Below the pieces are notes generated by a model. It made no database searches and was not told the DNA's origin. It saw only the letters and a list, made by a program, of their open reading frames with translations. Shown in pieces: positions 35,592-44,750 of a stretch of 64,000 nt of DNA. Positions within the stretch are counted from its first letter, which is position 1. Each line of letters starts with the position of its first letter. This DNA comes from Arcobacter vandammei. GTDB taxonomy: Bacteria > Campylobacterota > Campylobacteria > Campylobacterales > Arcobacteraceae. Location: NCBI RefSeq assembly GCF_016106035.1, contig NZ_JADKPZ010000007.1, positions 1 to 64,000 on the forward strand, read 5' to 3'. A program made the translations under genes and the position numbers.

Positions 35592-37913
35592 ATGTTGGTT
35601 TCTGGAACATCTGCACTAAATATTTTATTAGCAAACAATAATAAAGTTTTAAATGATGTTCTAAAAGAAGCTGATATAAAAACTTTGGAAACTCTTGTAA
35701 AAGATGACCCAAAAGCCCAAACTACTGCTACAAAAGTTATAAAAGAGCTATTTGAAAATATAAAAGATGGCTCAAAATCTTCTACAACTATAGAAAATAT
35801 TCTTAAAAATTCAACTATTTTTAAAGAGTTGGGAAATGTTTCTACAAATCTTGCAAACCTATCAAATCTCTTAGAAGATGTAGAAAGTCGCGATAGTTTG
35901 GCAAAATTTAAACCTTTAATAGAAAATTTAACAAAAAATATAAAAGATTTAGATTCTACAAATCTAAAAGAGCAGATAAAAAACTCTGGAATTTTTCTTG
36001 AAAATAAGCTAGTAAATAGTGAAACAACAAAAGTAGAAAATATTTTAAAAGATATTCAAAGCTTGATAAAAAATATTGAAACTCCTATTTCAAAACAGTT
36101 AAATGAACAAATAACAAAAGTTTTACAAGATATTTCTAATCCAAAAATAAGTCAAGAAGCAAAAGCACCAATCGGAACAGGAATTACAATCCCTGCCAAT
36201 GGAGAAGCGAAAACAACACAAAATGTTCTACAAAATCAAAATATTTCTCAAACTCCACAAAATCAAACAAAAATTGAAACTGGAAATTTAACTCAAACTA
36301 TCAATGAAGCAAAAACACCAATCGGAACAGCAACTTCAGTCCCTACAAATACAGAAACAAAAACACCAACTCAAAATTTCTCAATTCCAAACCCAACAAC
36401 AACTCTAACAACAAATAGAGAAATCAAAAGCCCTATCGGAACAGGGACTTTAGTCCCTGCAAATACAGAAACTATCTCAAATAATCCATTGATAAATAAT
36501 CTAAAAAATCTAACTCAAAATATTCAAACTTTGAGTGAAAGTCTTAGCCCAAAAGAGTTTGATAATATAAATAAACTTACAAAAGAGCTTAAAAATATAG
36601 TAAATCAAGCAACTTTAGTAGAATCAAAAATTGAAAATAATTTAACTAAACAACTAAAGCTAGAAACTCCTATTCAAAACCCAATATCAAGCCAAACACA
36701 AAATCAAAATACTCAAACTCAGCCAAAAGAGGCACAAATTCAAAATCTACAACAAAATATTTTAAATGCAAAAGCACAACAAACACCAATAAATCAAATA
36801 CAAACACCACAAACAGAAGTTTCAAACCAAAATACACAAAGTAAAATTCAAACAACTCAAGCTTTTTTAAATCAAATACAAAACCAAATAAAAGAGCCAA
36901 TTGCACAAAATACAACACAAACTACACAAATTTCAAATCAAACAATAGCTAAAAATGAAGCTCAAATTTTACAAAGCCAAGCTCCCCAAGATTTAGCTCA
37001 AAAAATACAAATAACAAATGATACAAAAGAATTAATAGTTCAAATAAAAAATGATCTTATAAATAATCCAATTTTAAACCAAAATAGTAGAAATATTTTA
37101 CCAATAATTGACAATTTATTAAAAATGGAAAACCTTTTTATAAAAAATGAAACATTGCAAAATATGGTAGATTTAAAACAAATAAATCAAAATATATCTC
37201 AAAATAACCTAAGTACTTTTTCAAACAATTTTGCTTCAAATTTATCTCCTCTTTTAAGTAGTTTAAAAGAGAATTTAAATAGTTTTTCAAATCCAAATAA
37301 CTTAAATATTCAAAATCACTTAGAAAAAACAGTAAATAAAATTGAGCATATAATCTCAAATTTAGAAGTAGAAAAAGATGCAAAAACATCATCAAAAGAT
37401 GATATTAAAACTATTTTATTACAATTAAAAGAGGAATTAACTACAAAAACTGATGCAAAATCAACAGAGATTTTAAAGCAAGTTGATAAACTTTTAACAC
37501 AAATAGATTTTCATCAACTAAACTCTTTAGTTTCAAACTCAAACTTTGTTTATGTACCTTTTGTGTGGGAAATGCTTGAAGATGGCTCAATAAATATAAA
37601 AAAAGCAGAAGAAGATAAGTTTTATTGTCAAATCAATCTTACTTTAAAAGATTTTGGGAAAGTTGATTTAATGCTAGGTCTTTATGATAAAAATAAGATG
37701 GATTTAACAATTTACGCTCAAAGAGACCATTTCAAAGTGGCAATTAGAGAAAATATTCAAGAGTTAAAAATCGCTTTAAATAGTGTTGATATTATTCCTA
37801 TGAATATAAAATTGCTGGATATGAAAGAAAATAGTGAAGATACTCCAACAAGTAACTATATAAATAATATTTTCAATCAAAATATCACTTCAGGAATTGA
37901 TATAAAGGCTTAA
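35592..37913 (+). CDS. FliK-like flagellar hook-length control protein
   Basis: A 773-residue protein. The C-terminal segment (about 650-750: INLTLKDFGKVDLMLGLYD, MDLTIYAQRDHFKVAIREN) matches the conserved FliK/Flg_hook C-terminal domain that senses FlhB. The long centre (about 195-480) is Gln/Asn/Thr-rich and low in structure, as expected for a molecular ruler, and has three in-frame copies of a PIG-TG-x-LVPANTET motif. It is directly followed, one base later, by an FlhB C-terminal paralogue, and the pair matches the Campylobacter Cj0849c-FlhX arrangement as I recall it. A distinct true FliK may exist elsewhere in the genome. Confidence 0.72.
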   Translation: MLVSGTSALNILLANNNKVLNDVLKEADIKTLETLVKDDPKAQTTATKVIKELFENIKDGSKSSTTIENILKNSTIFKELGNVSTNLANLSNLLEDVESRDSLAKFKPLIENLTKNIKDLDSTNLKEQIKNSGIFLENKLVNSETTKVENILKDIQSLIKNIETPISKQLNEQITKVLQDISNPKISQEAKAPIGTGITIPANGEAKTTQNVLQNQNISQTPQNQTKIETGNLTQTINEAKTPIGTATSVPTNTETKTPTQNFSIPNPTTTLTTNREIKSPIGTGTLVPANTETISNNPLINNLKNLTQNIQTLSESLSPKEFDNINKLTKELKNIVNQATLVESKIENNLTKQLKLETPIQNPISSQTQNQNTQTQPKEAQIQNLQQNILNAKAQQTPINQIQTPQTEVSNQNTQSKIQTTQAFLNQIQNQIKEPIAQNTTQTTQISNQTIAKNEAQILQSQAPQDLAQKIQITNDTKELIVQIKNDLINNPILNQNSRNILPIIDNLLKMENLFIKNETLQNMVDLKQINQNISQNNLSTFSNNFASNLSPLLSSLKENLNSFSNPNNLNIQNHLEKTVNKIEHIISNLEVEKDAKTSSKDDIKTILLQLKEELTTKTDAKSTEILKQVDKLLTQIDFHQLNSLVSNSNFVYVPFVWEMLEDGSINIKKAEEDKFYCQINLTLKDFGKVDLMLGLYDKNKMDLTIYAQRDHFKVAIRENIQELKIALNSVDIIPMNIKLLDMKENSEDTPTSNYINNIFNQNITSGIDIKA
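36156..36470 (+). repeat. Three in-frame repeats with a palindromic core in the FliK-like gene
   Basis: The block ATCGGAACAG recurs at 36171-36180, 36321-36330 and 36435-36444, each preceded by an A-rich CCA/CCCT stretch and followed by a decaying CAGTCCCT. Spacings are 150 and 114, both multiples of three. The third copy contains the perfect dyad CAGGGACTTTAGTCCCTG (36442-36459); the others are degenerate. Encoded motif: PIGTGTLVPANTET and variants. Confidence 0.75.
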
Positions 37914-37914
37914 G

Positions 37915-38193
37915 ATGGATAAAAGAATAGATGAAAATTTTGTACAAAAAGCTGTAGCCTTACAATATGATATAGAAAAAGATAATGCTCCAATGATTAC
38001 AGCCAAAGGGCAAGGAGCAACGGCAACAAATATAATAAAAATAGCAAAAGATAATAATATTCCTATTCAAAAAGATGAAGATTTAGTAGAACTCTTATCA
38101 AAAATTGATGTAGATAAAGAGATTCCAACTTCAATGTATAAAGCAGTTGCAGAGATATTTTCTTTTATTTATGACCTTTCAAAAAAAAGATAG
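37915..38193 (+). CDS. flhX: FlhX, FlhB C-terminal domain paralogue
   Basis: This 92-residue cytoplasmic protein corresponds to the C-terminal part of the flagellar export switch FlhB. The segment ATNIIKIAKDNNIPIQKDEDL and the later DKEIPTSMYKAVAEIFSFIY match FlhB after its NPTH cleavage site; the transmembrane part and NPTH itself are absent. In Campylobacter the free protein FlhX can replace cleaved FlhB fragment. It follows the FliK-like gene by one base, which fits a hook-length or substrate-switch role. Confidence 0.85.
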   Translation: MDKRIDENFVQKAVALQYDIEKDNAPMITAKGQGATATNIIKIAKDNNIPIQKDEDLVELLSKIDVDKEIPTSMYKAVAEIFSFIYDLSKKR

Positions 38194-38213
38194 TTTATTG
38201 TTTTAAGAGTTTA

Positions 38214-38224
38214 TATAATATAAT
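38214..38224 (+). promoter_or_regulatory. Tandem -10 boxes upstream of the PBP2 gene pair
   Basis: Two overlapping TATAAT hexamers (38214-38219 and 38219-38224) lie 35-40 bases before the ATG of the small membrane protein. Confidence 0.45.
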
Positions 38225-38259
38225 CTTTGACTTAAATTTATAAAGACTATTTTGAAAAA

Positions 38260-38700
38260 ATGATTAGAAACAAACTTGAAAATCCAATTATCCTTTTTTT
38301 TATTTTAATTATCATAGTTTCTATAAATATTATTGCATCTATAAATTTTTTATTAGTTATGTTTGCTGGAGTTTTATTTACAGGCTTTTATATTTGCCTT
38401 AAAAAAAGGTATTTATACTCTTTAACATTTATAATAATTGCATTTTTATTTGTTGAGATAAATTCTGGATTAAAACCTTTTTCATTGACTCTTTTATCTT
38501 TATTTATATATATATTTATTATTCCTAAAGCAAATCAAAATAGCTCTTATGATTTAGCAAATAGCTATGTTTATATGCTATTTTTCTATATTGCTCTTTT
38601 TATTATGTGGTCAATATTTTATGGAATGAGTCAAAAAATATTTTTTGCTTTACTTATAAATCTTATACTTGATTTTATATTTTTTGGAGTTTTTCTTTGA
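38260..38700 (+). CDS. Small integral membrane protein upstream of PBP2 (MreD-like position)
   Basis: I do not recognise a conserved motif. The 146 residues form about five hydrophobic segments with few charged residues. The gene overlaps mrdA by four bases, so the two are co-translated. In many bacteria the rod-shape protein MreD, also a small five- or six-helix protein, precedes mrdA; this could be a divergent MreD, but size and position are the only support. No mreB or mreC lies in the window. The start has only a weak ribosome site. Confidence 0.65.
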   Translation: MIRNKLENPIILFFILIIIVSINIIASINFLLVMFAGVLFTGFYICLKKRYLYSLTFIIIAFLFVEINSGLKPFSLTLLSLFIYIFIIPKANQNSSYDLANSYVYMLFFYIALFIMWSIFYGMSQKIFFALLINLILDFIFFGVFL

Positions 38701-40475
38701 TTTTAAGACTAAATTTAATCTATATTTTAATAATAGCAATTTTAATTACCCTACTTTCAAGAGTATATTTTCTATCTATTAAATCAAATACTTATTATGA
38801 AGAGTTATCAAAAAATAACTATATAAATAAAATTTATAAAACACCTGTTAGAGGTATAATTGAAGATAGAAATGGAGAAAAAATAGCAATAAATGAGATG
38901 GGATTTTCTATTTCAATAAAGCCTCATTTAAGAAGGGAGAAAAAAAGAGCTGAACTTGAAAAAATAGTAGATTTGATAGTAAAACAACTTCCAAACCTAG
39001 AAAAAGATAAATTAATAAAAACATATTTAAAAGAAGATTCAGCTTATAATCACAATTTTATAACGATTGTTGATTATGTTCCTTATGATGAATTCTTCTC
39101 AAAATATACTATTTTAGCCTCTCACGAAGATATAAAAATCGACTCTTCAACAAAAAGATTTTACCCTTTTAAAGATGCAGCTTCACATATAATTGGCTAT
39201 ACAGGAAGAGCATCAAAAAATGATATTTTAAACAATGAAATAGCAAGGTTTACTGGAATAGTGGGAAAAAATGGAATTGAAAAATATTACAATGATAAGT
39301 TGCAAGGTGAATTGGGCTACAAAGATGTAAAAGTAAATGCCTACAACAAGGAAATTGAAGTTTTAGACGAAAAAGAAGCTTCAACAAATAATAATATAAA
39401 AATATCAATAGATATAAAACTTCAAGAATATTTAAAAGAGATTTTTGTAGGAAAAAGTGGTTCTATTGTAATTATGGATGTAAATAATGGTGAAATTTTA
39501 GCAGCTGCATCTTTTCCTGAATATGATAGCAATATTTTTGCAAGAGGAATTTCTCAAGAAGATTGGGACAAAATGAGAAATGATTTTAATCATCCATTTA
39601 CAAATAAAATTACAAATGGTCTATACCCTCCTGGATCTGTTATAAAAATGGGAGTTGCTTTGGCATTTTTAGAACATGGAATTAGTGAAAACTTCTCTGT
39701 AAATTGTACAGGTTCTTTGCCTATTGGAAATAGAAATTTTAGATGTTGGAAAACAACAGGACACGGACATATTGGATTTAGAAGCTCACTTGAACAAAGT
39801 TGTGATGATTTTTATTACAAAGGGAGTTTAAAATTAGGAATAAATAAAATCTCTCAAACTTTAGATAAATTAGGAATAGGAAAAGTAACTGGAGTTGATT
39901 TAAATAATGAATTTGCAGGAATAAATCCAAACAAAGAGTGGAAAGAGAGTAAATTAAAACAACCTTGGTATGTAGGAGAAACTGTAATTACCTCTATTGG
40001 TCAAGGAAATATGCTTACAACTCCTCTTCAAATCACAAGGTATGCAAGTTATATAGCAACTGGAAAACTTCCAAAACCACACTTCAACAAAGCACATTAT
40101 GAAGAACCAAAAGAGCTTGACATTCCTGTAAAATACCTAGATGTCCTTAGAAAAGGTATGTATGATGTATCTTACGGAGATAGAGGAACTGCACGAAAAT
40201 ACTTAAGTTCAAGAGTTCCAATAGCTACAAAAACAGGAACAGCACAAGTTGTAACAATTCCTCAAAGTGAAAAAGTAAGAATGAAAGAGAGTGAAATGGA
40301 GTATTACCAAAGATCTCATGCTTGGATAACTAGCTATGGACCATATAAAAACCCAAAATATGCAGTTACAGTTTTACAAGAACACGGTGGTGGGGGTGGA
40401 AGTGCTACTGGTGAAGTTTTGAGTAAAATTTATAATAAACTTTTAGATTTAGGTTATATAACTTTGGATAATTAA
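38697..40475 (+). CDS. mrdA: Penicillin-binding protein 2 (peptidoglycan transpeptidase)
   Basis: PBP2 is the elongation-specific class B transpeptidase. A single N-terminal transmembrane helix (about 5-24) is followed by a pedestal domain containing RGIIEDRNG (52-60) and the catalytic domain with SVIK (Ser314, Lys317), SCD (368-370) and KTGT (512-515). The SxD rather than SxN motif is usual in PBP2. The TTG start overlaps the stop of the preceding membrane protein gene, with GGAG 7 bases before it. Confidence 0.94.
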   Translation: MILRLNLIYILIIAILITLLSRVYFLSIKSNTYYEELSKNNYINKIYKTPVRGIIEDRNGEKIAINEMGFSISIKPHLRREKKRAELEKIVDLIVKQLPNLEKDKLIKTYLKEDSAYNHNFITIVDYVPYDEFFSKYTILASHEDIKIDSSTKRFYPFKDAASHIIGYTGRASKNDILNNEIARFTGIVGKNGIEKYYNDKLQGELGYKDVKVNAYNKEIEVLDEKEASTNNNIKISIDIKLQEYLKEIFVGKSGSIVIMDVNNGEILAAASFPEYDSNIFARGISQEDWDKMRNDFNHPFTNKITNGLYPPGSVIKMGVALAFLEHGISENFSVNCTGSLPIGNRNFRCWKTTGHGHIGFRSSLEQSCDDFYYKGSLKLGINKISQTLDKLGIGKVTGVDLNNEFAGINPNKEWKESKLKQPWYVGETVITSIGQGNMLTTPLQITRYASYIATGKLPKPHFNKAHYEEPKELDIPVKYLDVLRKGMYDVSYGDRGTARKYLSSRVPIATKTGTAQVVTIPQSEKVRMKESEMEYYQRSHAWITSYGPYKNPKYAVTVLQEHGGGGGSATGEVLSKIYNKLLDLGYITLDN

Positions 40476-40520
40476 TTCGATTTTAGATAAAATCGAAGAC
40501 TTTTTATTTTAGGATTTTTT

Positions 40521-41246
40521 TTGAGAATATTTTTTCTTTTATTTATTTTTTTTAACATTGCATTTTCAGAAACTGCTCCTATGATAAACTTATCTGTTGC
40601 TGCACTTGAAGAACCAGCACAATTTGTAAAAACTATAAATATTGCAATATTCTTAGCACTTTTAGTATTAGCCCCTACTTTACTTTTAATGGTTACATCT
40701 TTTACTAGATTTATCATTGTTTTTGCACTATTGAGACAAGCTATAGGACTTCAACAATCTCCACCAACACAAATAATAATCTCTTTAGCACTTATTATGA
40801 CAATTTTTATTATGGAACCTTATGCTAAAAAATCTTGGGAAAGTGCAATTGTTCCTTATATGGATGAAAAAATAGGCTATGATGTAGCTATTGAAAGAGG
40901 TATAAAACCTTTTAAAGAGTTTATGCTAAAAAATACAAGAGAGTCAGATTTAGCCCTATTTTATAGAATTAAAAAAGAGGAAAATCCAAAAAATATAGAT
41001 GATGTTTCTATTACAATTTTAATGCCTGCATTTATTGTTTCGGAACTTAGGACTGCTTTTGAGATTGGATTTCTAATCTTTTTACCATTTTTGGTTATTG
41101 ATATTATTGTTGCATCCATTCTAATGAGTCTTGGGATGATGATGCTTCCTCCTGTTATGATTTCATTGCCTATAAAGATTATTTTCTTTATTACTATTGA
41201 TGGTTGGCAACTAATAATTGGAAATCTAGCCCAATCCTTTAAATAA
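40521..41246 (+). CDS. fliP: Flagellar biosynthesis protein FliP
   Basis: FliP forms the export-gate complex with FliQ and FliR. The 241-residue protein has a cleavable N-terminal signal (MRIFFLLFIFFNIAFS), then helices with the FliP signatures FTRFIIVFALLRQAIG, QSPPTQIIISLALIMTIFIM and ASILMSLGMMMLPPVMISLPIKI. The start is TTG. FliQ and FliR are not adjacent, as is common in Campylobacterota, where flagellar genes are scattered. Confidence 0.95.
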   Translation: MRIFFLLFIFFNIAFSETAPMINLSVAALEEPAQFVKTINIAIFLALLVLAPTLLLMVTSFTRFIIVFALLRQAIGLQQSPPTQIIISLALIMTIFIMEPYAKKSWESAIVPYMDEKIGYDVAIERGIKPFKEFMLKNTRESDLALFYRIKKEENPKNIDDVSITILMPAFIVSELRTAFEIGFLIFLPFLVIDIIVASILMSLGMMMLPPVMISLPIKIIFFITIDGWQLIIGNLAQSFK

Positions 41247-41270
41247 TTATTTCATACAAAAAGGACTTTA

Positions 41271-42377
41271 ATGACTGGAATATTAGGTTATTTATCTATT
41301 TTAGCAGATGATATTGGCTCACTTGCTGGAAAAACTATGGCAACAACTGCTAAAAGTTTAGCAACTTCACTTGATGATATTGGGCTACTTTTTGATGATA
41401 TTGCGACCTACACAAAACTTGCAACTGTAAAATCAAGTGGTCTTTTGGTTGATGATTTAGCAGCCATTGCAAATTTTACAAATGAAACAACTTCTGAAAT
41501 TTTAAAAAAAGAGTTAGAAAAAGCAAAGTCTCTTGATGATTTACAAGAAAATATAAAAAAACTTGATGAGAATTCTAAACAAGAAATAATCGCTGAATTA
41601 GAACATATAAGAAATATAGCAATGCTTGAAGCAAAAAGAAAGGCAGCACAAAGAGAGCTTCCTATAGTTTATAAAATTGCAAAAGGAAGTTTTATAAATA
41701 AATTTATCATTATTCCTATTGTTTTACTTTTGAGTTATTTAGCACCTTGGGCTATAGCTCCTATTTTAATAATTGGAGGAGCATATCTAGCTTATGAAGG
41801 GGTTGAAAGTATCTTAGATAAGTTTTTTCACCACAAAGAACAAAACGAAGATAATGTTAAAAAAGAGCTTTCAAATGAAAACTTTGAAGATGAAAAAGTA
41901 AAAAGTGCTGTTAAAACAGATTTTATTTTATCTTTTGAAATTATAGTTATTAGTTTAAGTTTACTTAATAATAACGATTTTTTAACTAAACTTTTTGTTT
42001 TAATTAGCGTTGGTATTTTGACAACTATTTTTGTATATGGAATAGTTGCACTTATTATAAAACTTGATGATATAGGTTTTTATCTACAAGAAAAGAAAAA
42101 TTTAGCTTTACAAAAAATTGGTGATAGTTTTGTAAAATCTATGCCATATATTATAAAAACTATTGGTTTTTTAGGAACTATTGCAATGCTTGCTGTTGGT
42201 GGTGGAATAATATCTCATGAAACTCATATATTAAACTCGTTTGATGAAACTTTAAAAGCTGTTCCTCTTGGTGGATTTTTTAGTGAGATACTATTGGGAG
42301 CAATTATTGGATACATTGTAGTTTTAATAGTACCAATATTTTCAAAAGTAGTAAAAAAAGTAAAATTAAGTAAGTAA
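41271..42377 (+). CDS. DUF808 (YedI-like) inner membrane protein with a charged insertion
   Basis: The family signatures are present: repeated LDDIGLLFDDIATYTKLATVK near the N-terminus, RELPIVYKIAKGSFINK (128-144) and a helix bundle ending at residue 368. Function of the family is unknown. Compared with my memory of Escherichia coli YedI, the stretch between the DDLAA (61-65) and REL (128-130) blocks is about 45 residues longer and predicts as a charged helical segment (LKKELEKAKSLDDLQENIKK and onward). About six or seven transmembrane segments follow. It precedes a PDC-sensor membrane protein by 10 bases. Confidence 0.82.
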   Translation: MTGILGYLSILADDIGSLAGKTMATTAKSLATSLDDIGLLFDDIATYTKLATVKSSGLLVDDLAAIANFTNETTSEILKKELEKAKSLDDLQENIKKLDENSKQEIIAELEHIRNIAMLEAKRKAAQRELPIVYKIAKGSFINKFIIIPIVLLLSYLAPWAIAPILIIGGAYLAYEGVESILDKFFHHKEQNEDNVKKELSNENFEDEKVKSAVKTDFILSFEIIVISLSLLNNNDFLTKLFVLISVGILTTIFVYGIVALIIKLDDIGFYLQEKKNLALQKIGDSFVKSMPYIIKTIGFLGTIAMLAVGGGIISHETHILNSFDETLKAVPLGGFFSEILLGAIIGYIVVLIVPIFSKVVKKVKLSK

Positions 42378-42387
42378 AGGATTTTTT

Positions 42388-43242
42388 ATGCAAGAATTTA
42401 TAGAAATATACAATAAAAATCAAAAAAATATAGAGATTTTTATAAAAGAGAGCATTTATAATATTGGTGATATAAAATCAAAATCTTCAAATAATTATCA
42501 AGAACTTTTCAAAATATTTCCTTCATTAGAACTTATATATATTTCAGATATAAATAGTTTAAATCAAACTTCACCAAATATTTTTAAAGATAAAATAGTA
42601 GAAAAACCAATAGGAAGAAATAGACAATATTTATTAGATAATATCAATTTTAAAGATGAAAAAATAGCTATTACAAAACCTTATGTTAGTAGTGCAACAG
42701 CACAAACTTGTATCACAACTATCATAAAAGTAGATGATTGCATAATATTTTTGGATTTCAATTTACAAACAATTTTAAAAAAATTAGGCTTTTTAGAGAT
42801 AAACAAAAATTTCAATATATTAAATAAAACATTTTATGTTGTTGTTTGTATTTTAATGATTGCTTTGGCACTTTTTACAATATTTTACTCTTTATACGAT
42901 TTTATAGACTCTATTTTAAACCATACTATCTCTATTGAGTATATTTTTAAACCAATCATTGCTTTAACTTTGGGTTTAGCTATATTTGATTTGGCAAAAA
43001 CAGTTTTAGAACAAGAGGTTTTATTTAAAAGTTATGATAAAAATGAGAAATCAGAATATAAAGTTTTAACAAAATTTATGATAACAATCATAATAGCACT
43101 ATTAATAGAAGCTCTTTTGGTAGTATTTAAAATTGCGATAAATGACTATAGCCAAATGATAAATGCTCTATATTTAATAATTGGAGTAGGAGTAATAATA
43201 TTATCTTTATCTACTTTTATTTATATTACAAAGAACAGATGA
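42388..43242 (+). CDS. PDC-sensor-like domain followed by four-helix membrane region
   Basis: Not a named family that I know. Residues about 1-140 resemble the PDC/Cache sensor modules common in Campylobacterota: a helical start (KNQKNIEIFIKESIYNIGD), then LELIYISD, GRNRQYLLDNINFKDEKIAI, TKPYVSSATAQTCIT and a final FLDFNLQTILKKLG. About four transmembrane helices follow (roughly 148-168, 183-203, 230-250, 262-281). There is no N-terminal membrane segment before the sensor, and no kinase, methyl-accepting or GGDEF output. It may be co-transcribed with the DUF808 gene. Confidence 0.65.
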   Translation: MQEFIEIYNKNQKNIEIFIKESIYNIGDIKSKSSNNYQELFKIFPSLELIYISDINSLNQTSPNIFKDKIVEKPIGRNRQYLLDNINFKDEKIAITKPYVSSATAQTCITTIIKVDDCIIFLDFNLQTILKKLGFLEINKNFNILNKTFYVVVCILMIALALFTIFYSLYDFIDSILNHTISIEYIFKPIIALTLGLAIFDLAKTVLEQEVLFKSYDKNEKSEYKVLTKFMITIIIALLIEALLVVFKIAINDYSQMINALYLIIGVGVIILSLSTFIYITKNR

Positions 43243-43328
43243 TAAAAAACTCTTATAATATTAAAAATAAAATTTTATAATTATAATTTTTGTTTATAAT
43301 TCTTAAGATAAAATATTGTTATTTAGGC

Positions 43329-43334
43329 TATAAT
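43329..43334 (+). promoter_or_regulatory. -10 box of the second efflux operon
   Basis: TATAAT 24 bases before the ATG, in GGCTATAAT context, within a 116-base AT-rich gap. Confidence 0.55.
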
Positions 43335-43358
43335 TTTCAAAAATTTTAGGAATAAATT

Positions 43359-44750
43359 ATGAAAAAAATTTATCTTAGTTTATTAATTTCAAATTTATGT
43401 TTTGCACAAACTCTTGGTTTTGAAGAGATTTTAGAAAAATCTCTTCAAAATAGCAAAGATTTACAAAAACAAGAAATAAATATTCAAATATCACAAGAAA
43501 ATAGTAAAGAGTTAAACTATGCAAATTTTGGAAAATTATCTCTAAATAGTGAAATAAGTAGAACAAATCATGCTGGATATGTTTTTATGGGAAAATTATC
43601 AAGCAGGGAAGCCACTTTTGATGATTTTGGAGCTGGTGATTTTATGGAAAATCAATATCCAAATTCACTAAATATTGAGCCAAAAAATCTAAACTACCCA
43701 AACGCAAGAACAAATATAAATACAAAATTAGCTTATGATATTCCACTTTTTATGGGTTTTTCTATGCAAAATCAAGCAGATATTTTAAATCTTCTTGAAA
43801 AAGCAAACAAAACTCTATACACACTTGACAAAAAAAATCTTGAGTTTGAAGTTCTTCAAGCTTATAATGGTGCAGTTTTAGCAAAAGATTTTGTGCAAAC
43901 TATGAAAAAAGCACAAGAACAGATGAGTTTTATAGAAAAAGGTGCAATAGAGTTTCATAAAAATGGACTTGTAACAAAAATTGATGTAAATGAAGCAAAA
44001 GTTTATATGTTAAATATAAATTCAAAACTCATTGAAGCCCAAAATAACTTTGATTTGGCACTTGCATATTTAAAATATCTTTCAGGAGATGAAAATATTA
44101 GCGATGTAGAAGAGTTTTATAATATCTATTTTGATTTAAACTCACTCAAAAACAGTGAAAACTCTCTTTTATATAATCAAGCTTTAAATAAAAGAGATGA
44201 AATGACTCTTCAAAATATAGCTATAAAGGCAAATCAAAAAAATATTGATGTAGAAAAAGCTGCATATTATCCACAAGCTTTTGCACATTTAGAGTATGGA
44301 GTAAATGATAATAGTTTTACTCTAAATTCTGATAAGGATTATTATACAGCAGTTTTAGGCCTTTCAATAGCCATTTTTGATGGAACAAGAAGTACAAAAG
44401 TAGAAAAGGCAAGACTTGAAGAGCTAAAATCAAAACTTGATTTAGAAAAACTAAAAGATGGAATAAAACTAGAGCTTGAAAAAGCACTTTTAACTTACAA
44501 ATCAAAACAAGCCCTTTTAAAAGAGAAACTTGAAGCCAAAGAACTAGCTTTTGAGGTACTAGAACAGGCAAAACTTCAATACAAAAATAGACTGATTTCT
44601 ATGACAACACTTTTAAATCAAGAGACAAATTACAGACAATCACAAACTTTGCTTTTAAATGCAAAATATGAAAATAGCCTAGCTTTAGCAAAACTAAATC
44701 TAGTTTTAGGGCAAAGTTTAGAAGAAAATATAAACAACAAGGATAATTAA
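43359..44750 (+). CDS. TolC-family outer membrane efflux protein (second operon)
   Basis: A 463-residue outer-membrane channel with signal peptide (MKKIYLSLLISNLCFA), paired coiled-coil repeats (QEINIQISQENSKEL and later NQKNIDVEKAAYYPQAFAHL) and the C-terminal NYRQSQTLLLNAKYENSLAL pattern. It is longer than the channel of the first operon because of an insertion at about 60-115. The last base of its stop codon is the first base of the adaptor start (TAATG). Confidence 0.9.
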   Translation: MKKIYLSLLISNLCFAQTLGFEEILEKSLQNSKDLQKQEINIQISQENSKELNYANFGKLSLNSEISRTNHAGYVFMGKLSSREATFDDFGAGDFMENQYPNSLNIEPKNLNYPNARTNINTKLAYDIPLFMGFSMQNQADILNLLEKANKTLYTLDKKNLEFEVLQAYNGAVLAKDFVQTMKKAQEQMSFIEKGAIEFHKNGLVTKIDVNEAKVYMLNINSKLIEAQNNFDLALAYLKYLSGDENISDVEEFYNIYFDLNSLKNSENSLLYNQALNKRDEMTLQNIAIKANQKNIDVEKAAYYPQAFAHLEYGVNDNSFTLNSDKDYYTAVLGLSIAIFDGTRSTKVEKARLEELKSKLDLEKLKDGIKLELEKALLTYKSKQALLKEKLEAKELAFEVLEQAKLQYKNRLISMTTLLNQETNYRQSQTLLLNAKYENSLALAKLNLVLGQSLEENINNKDN

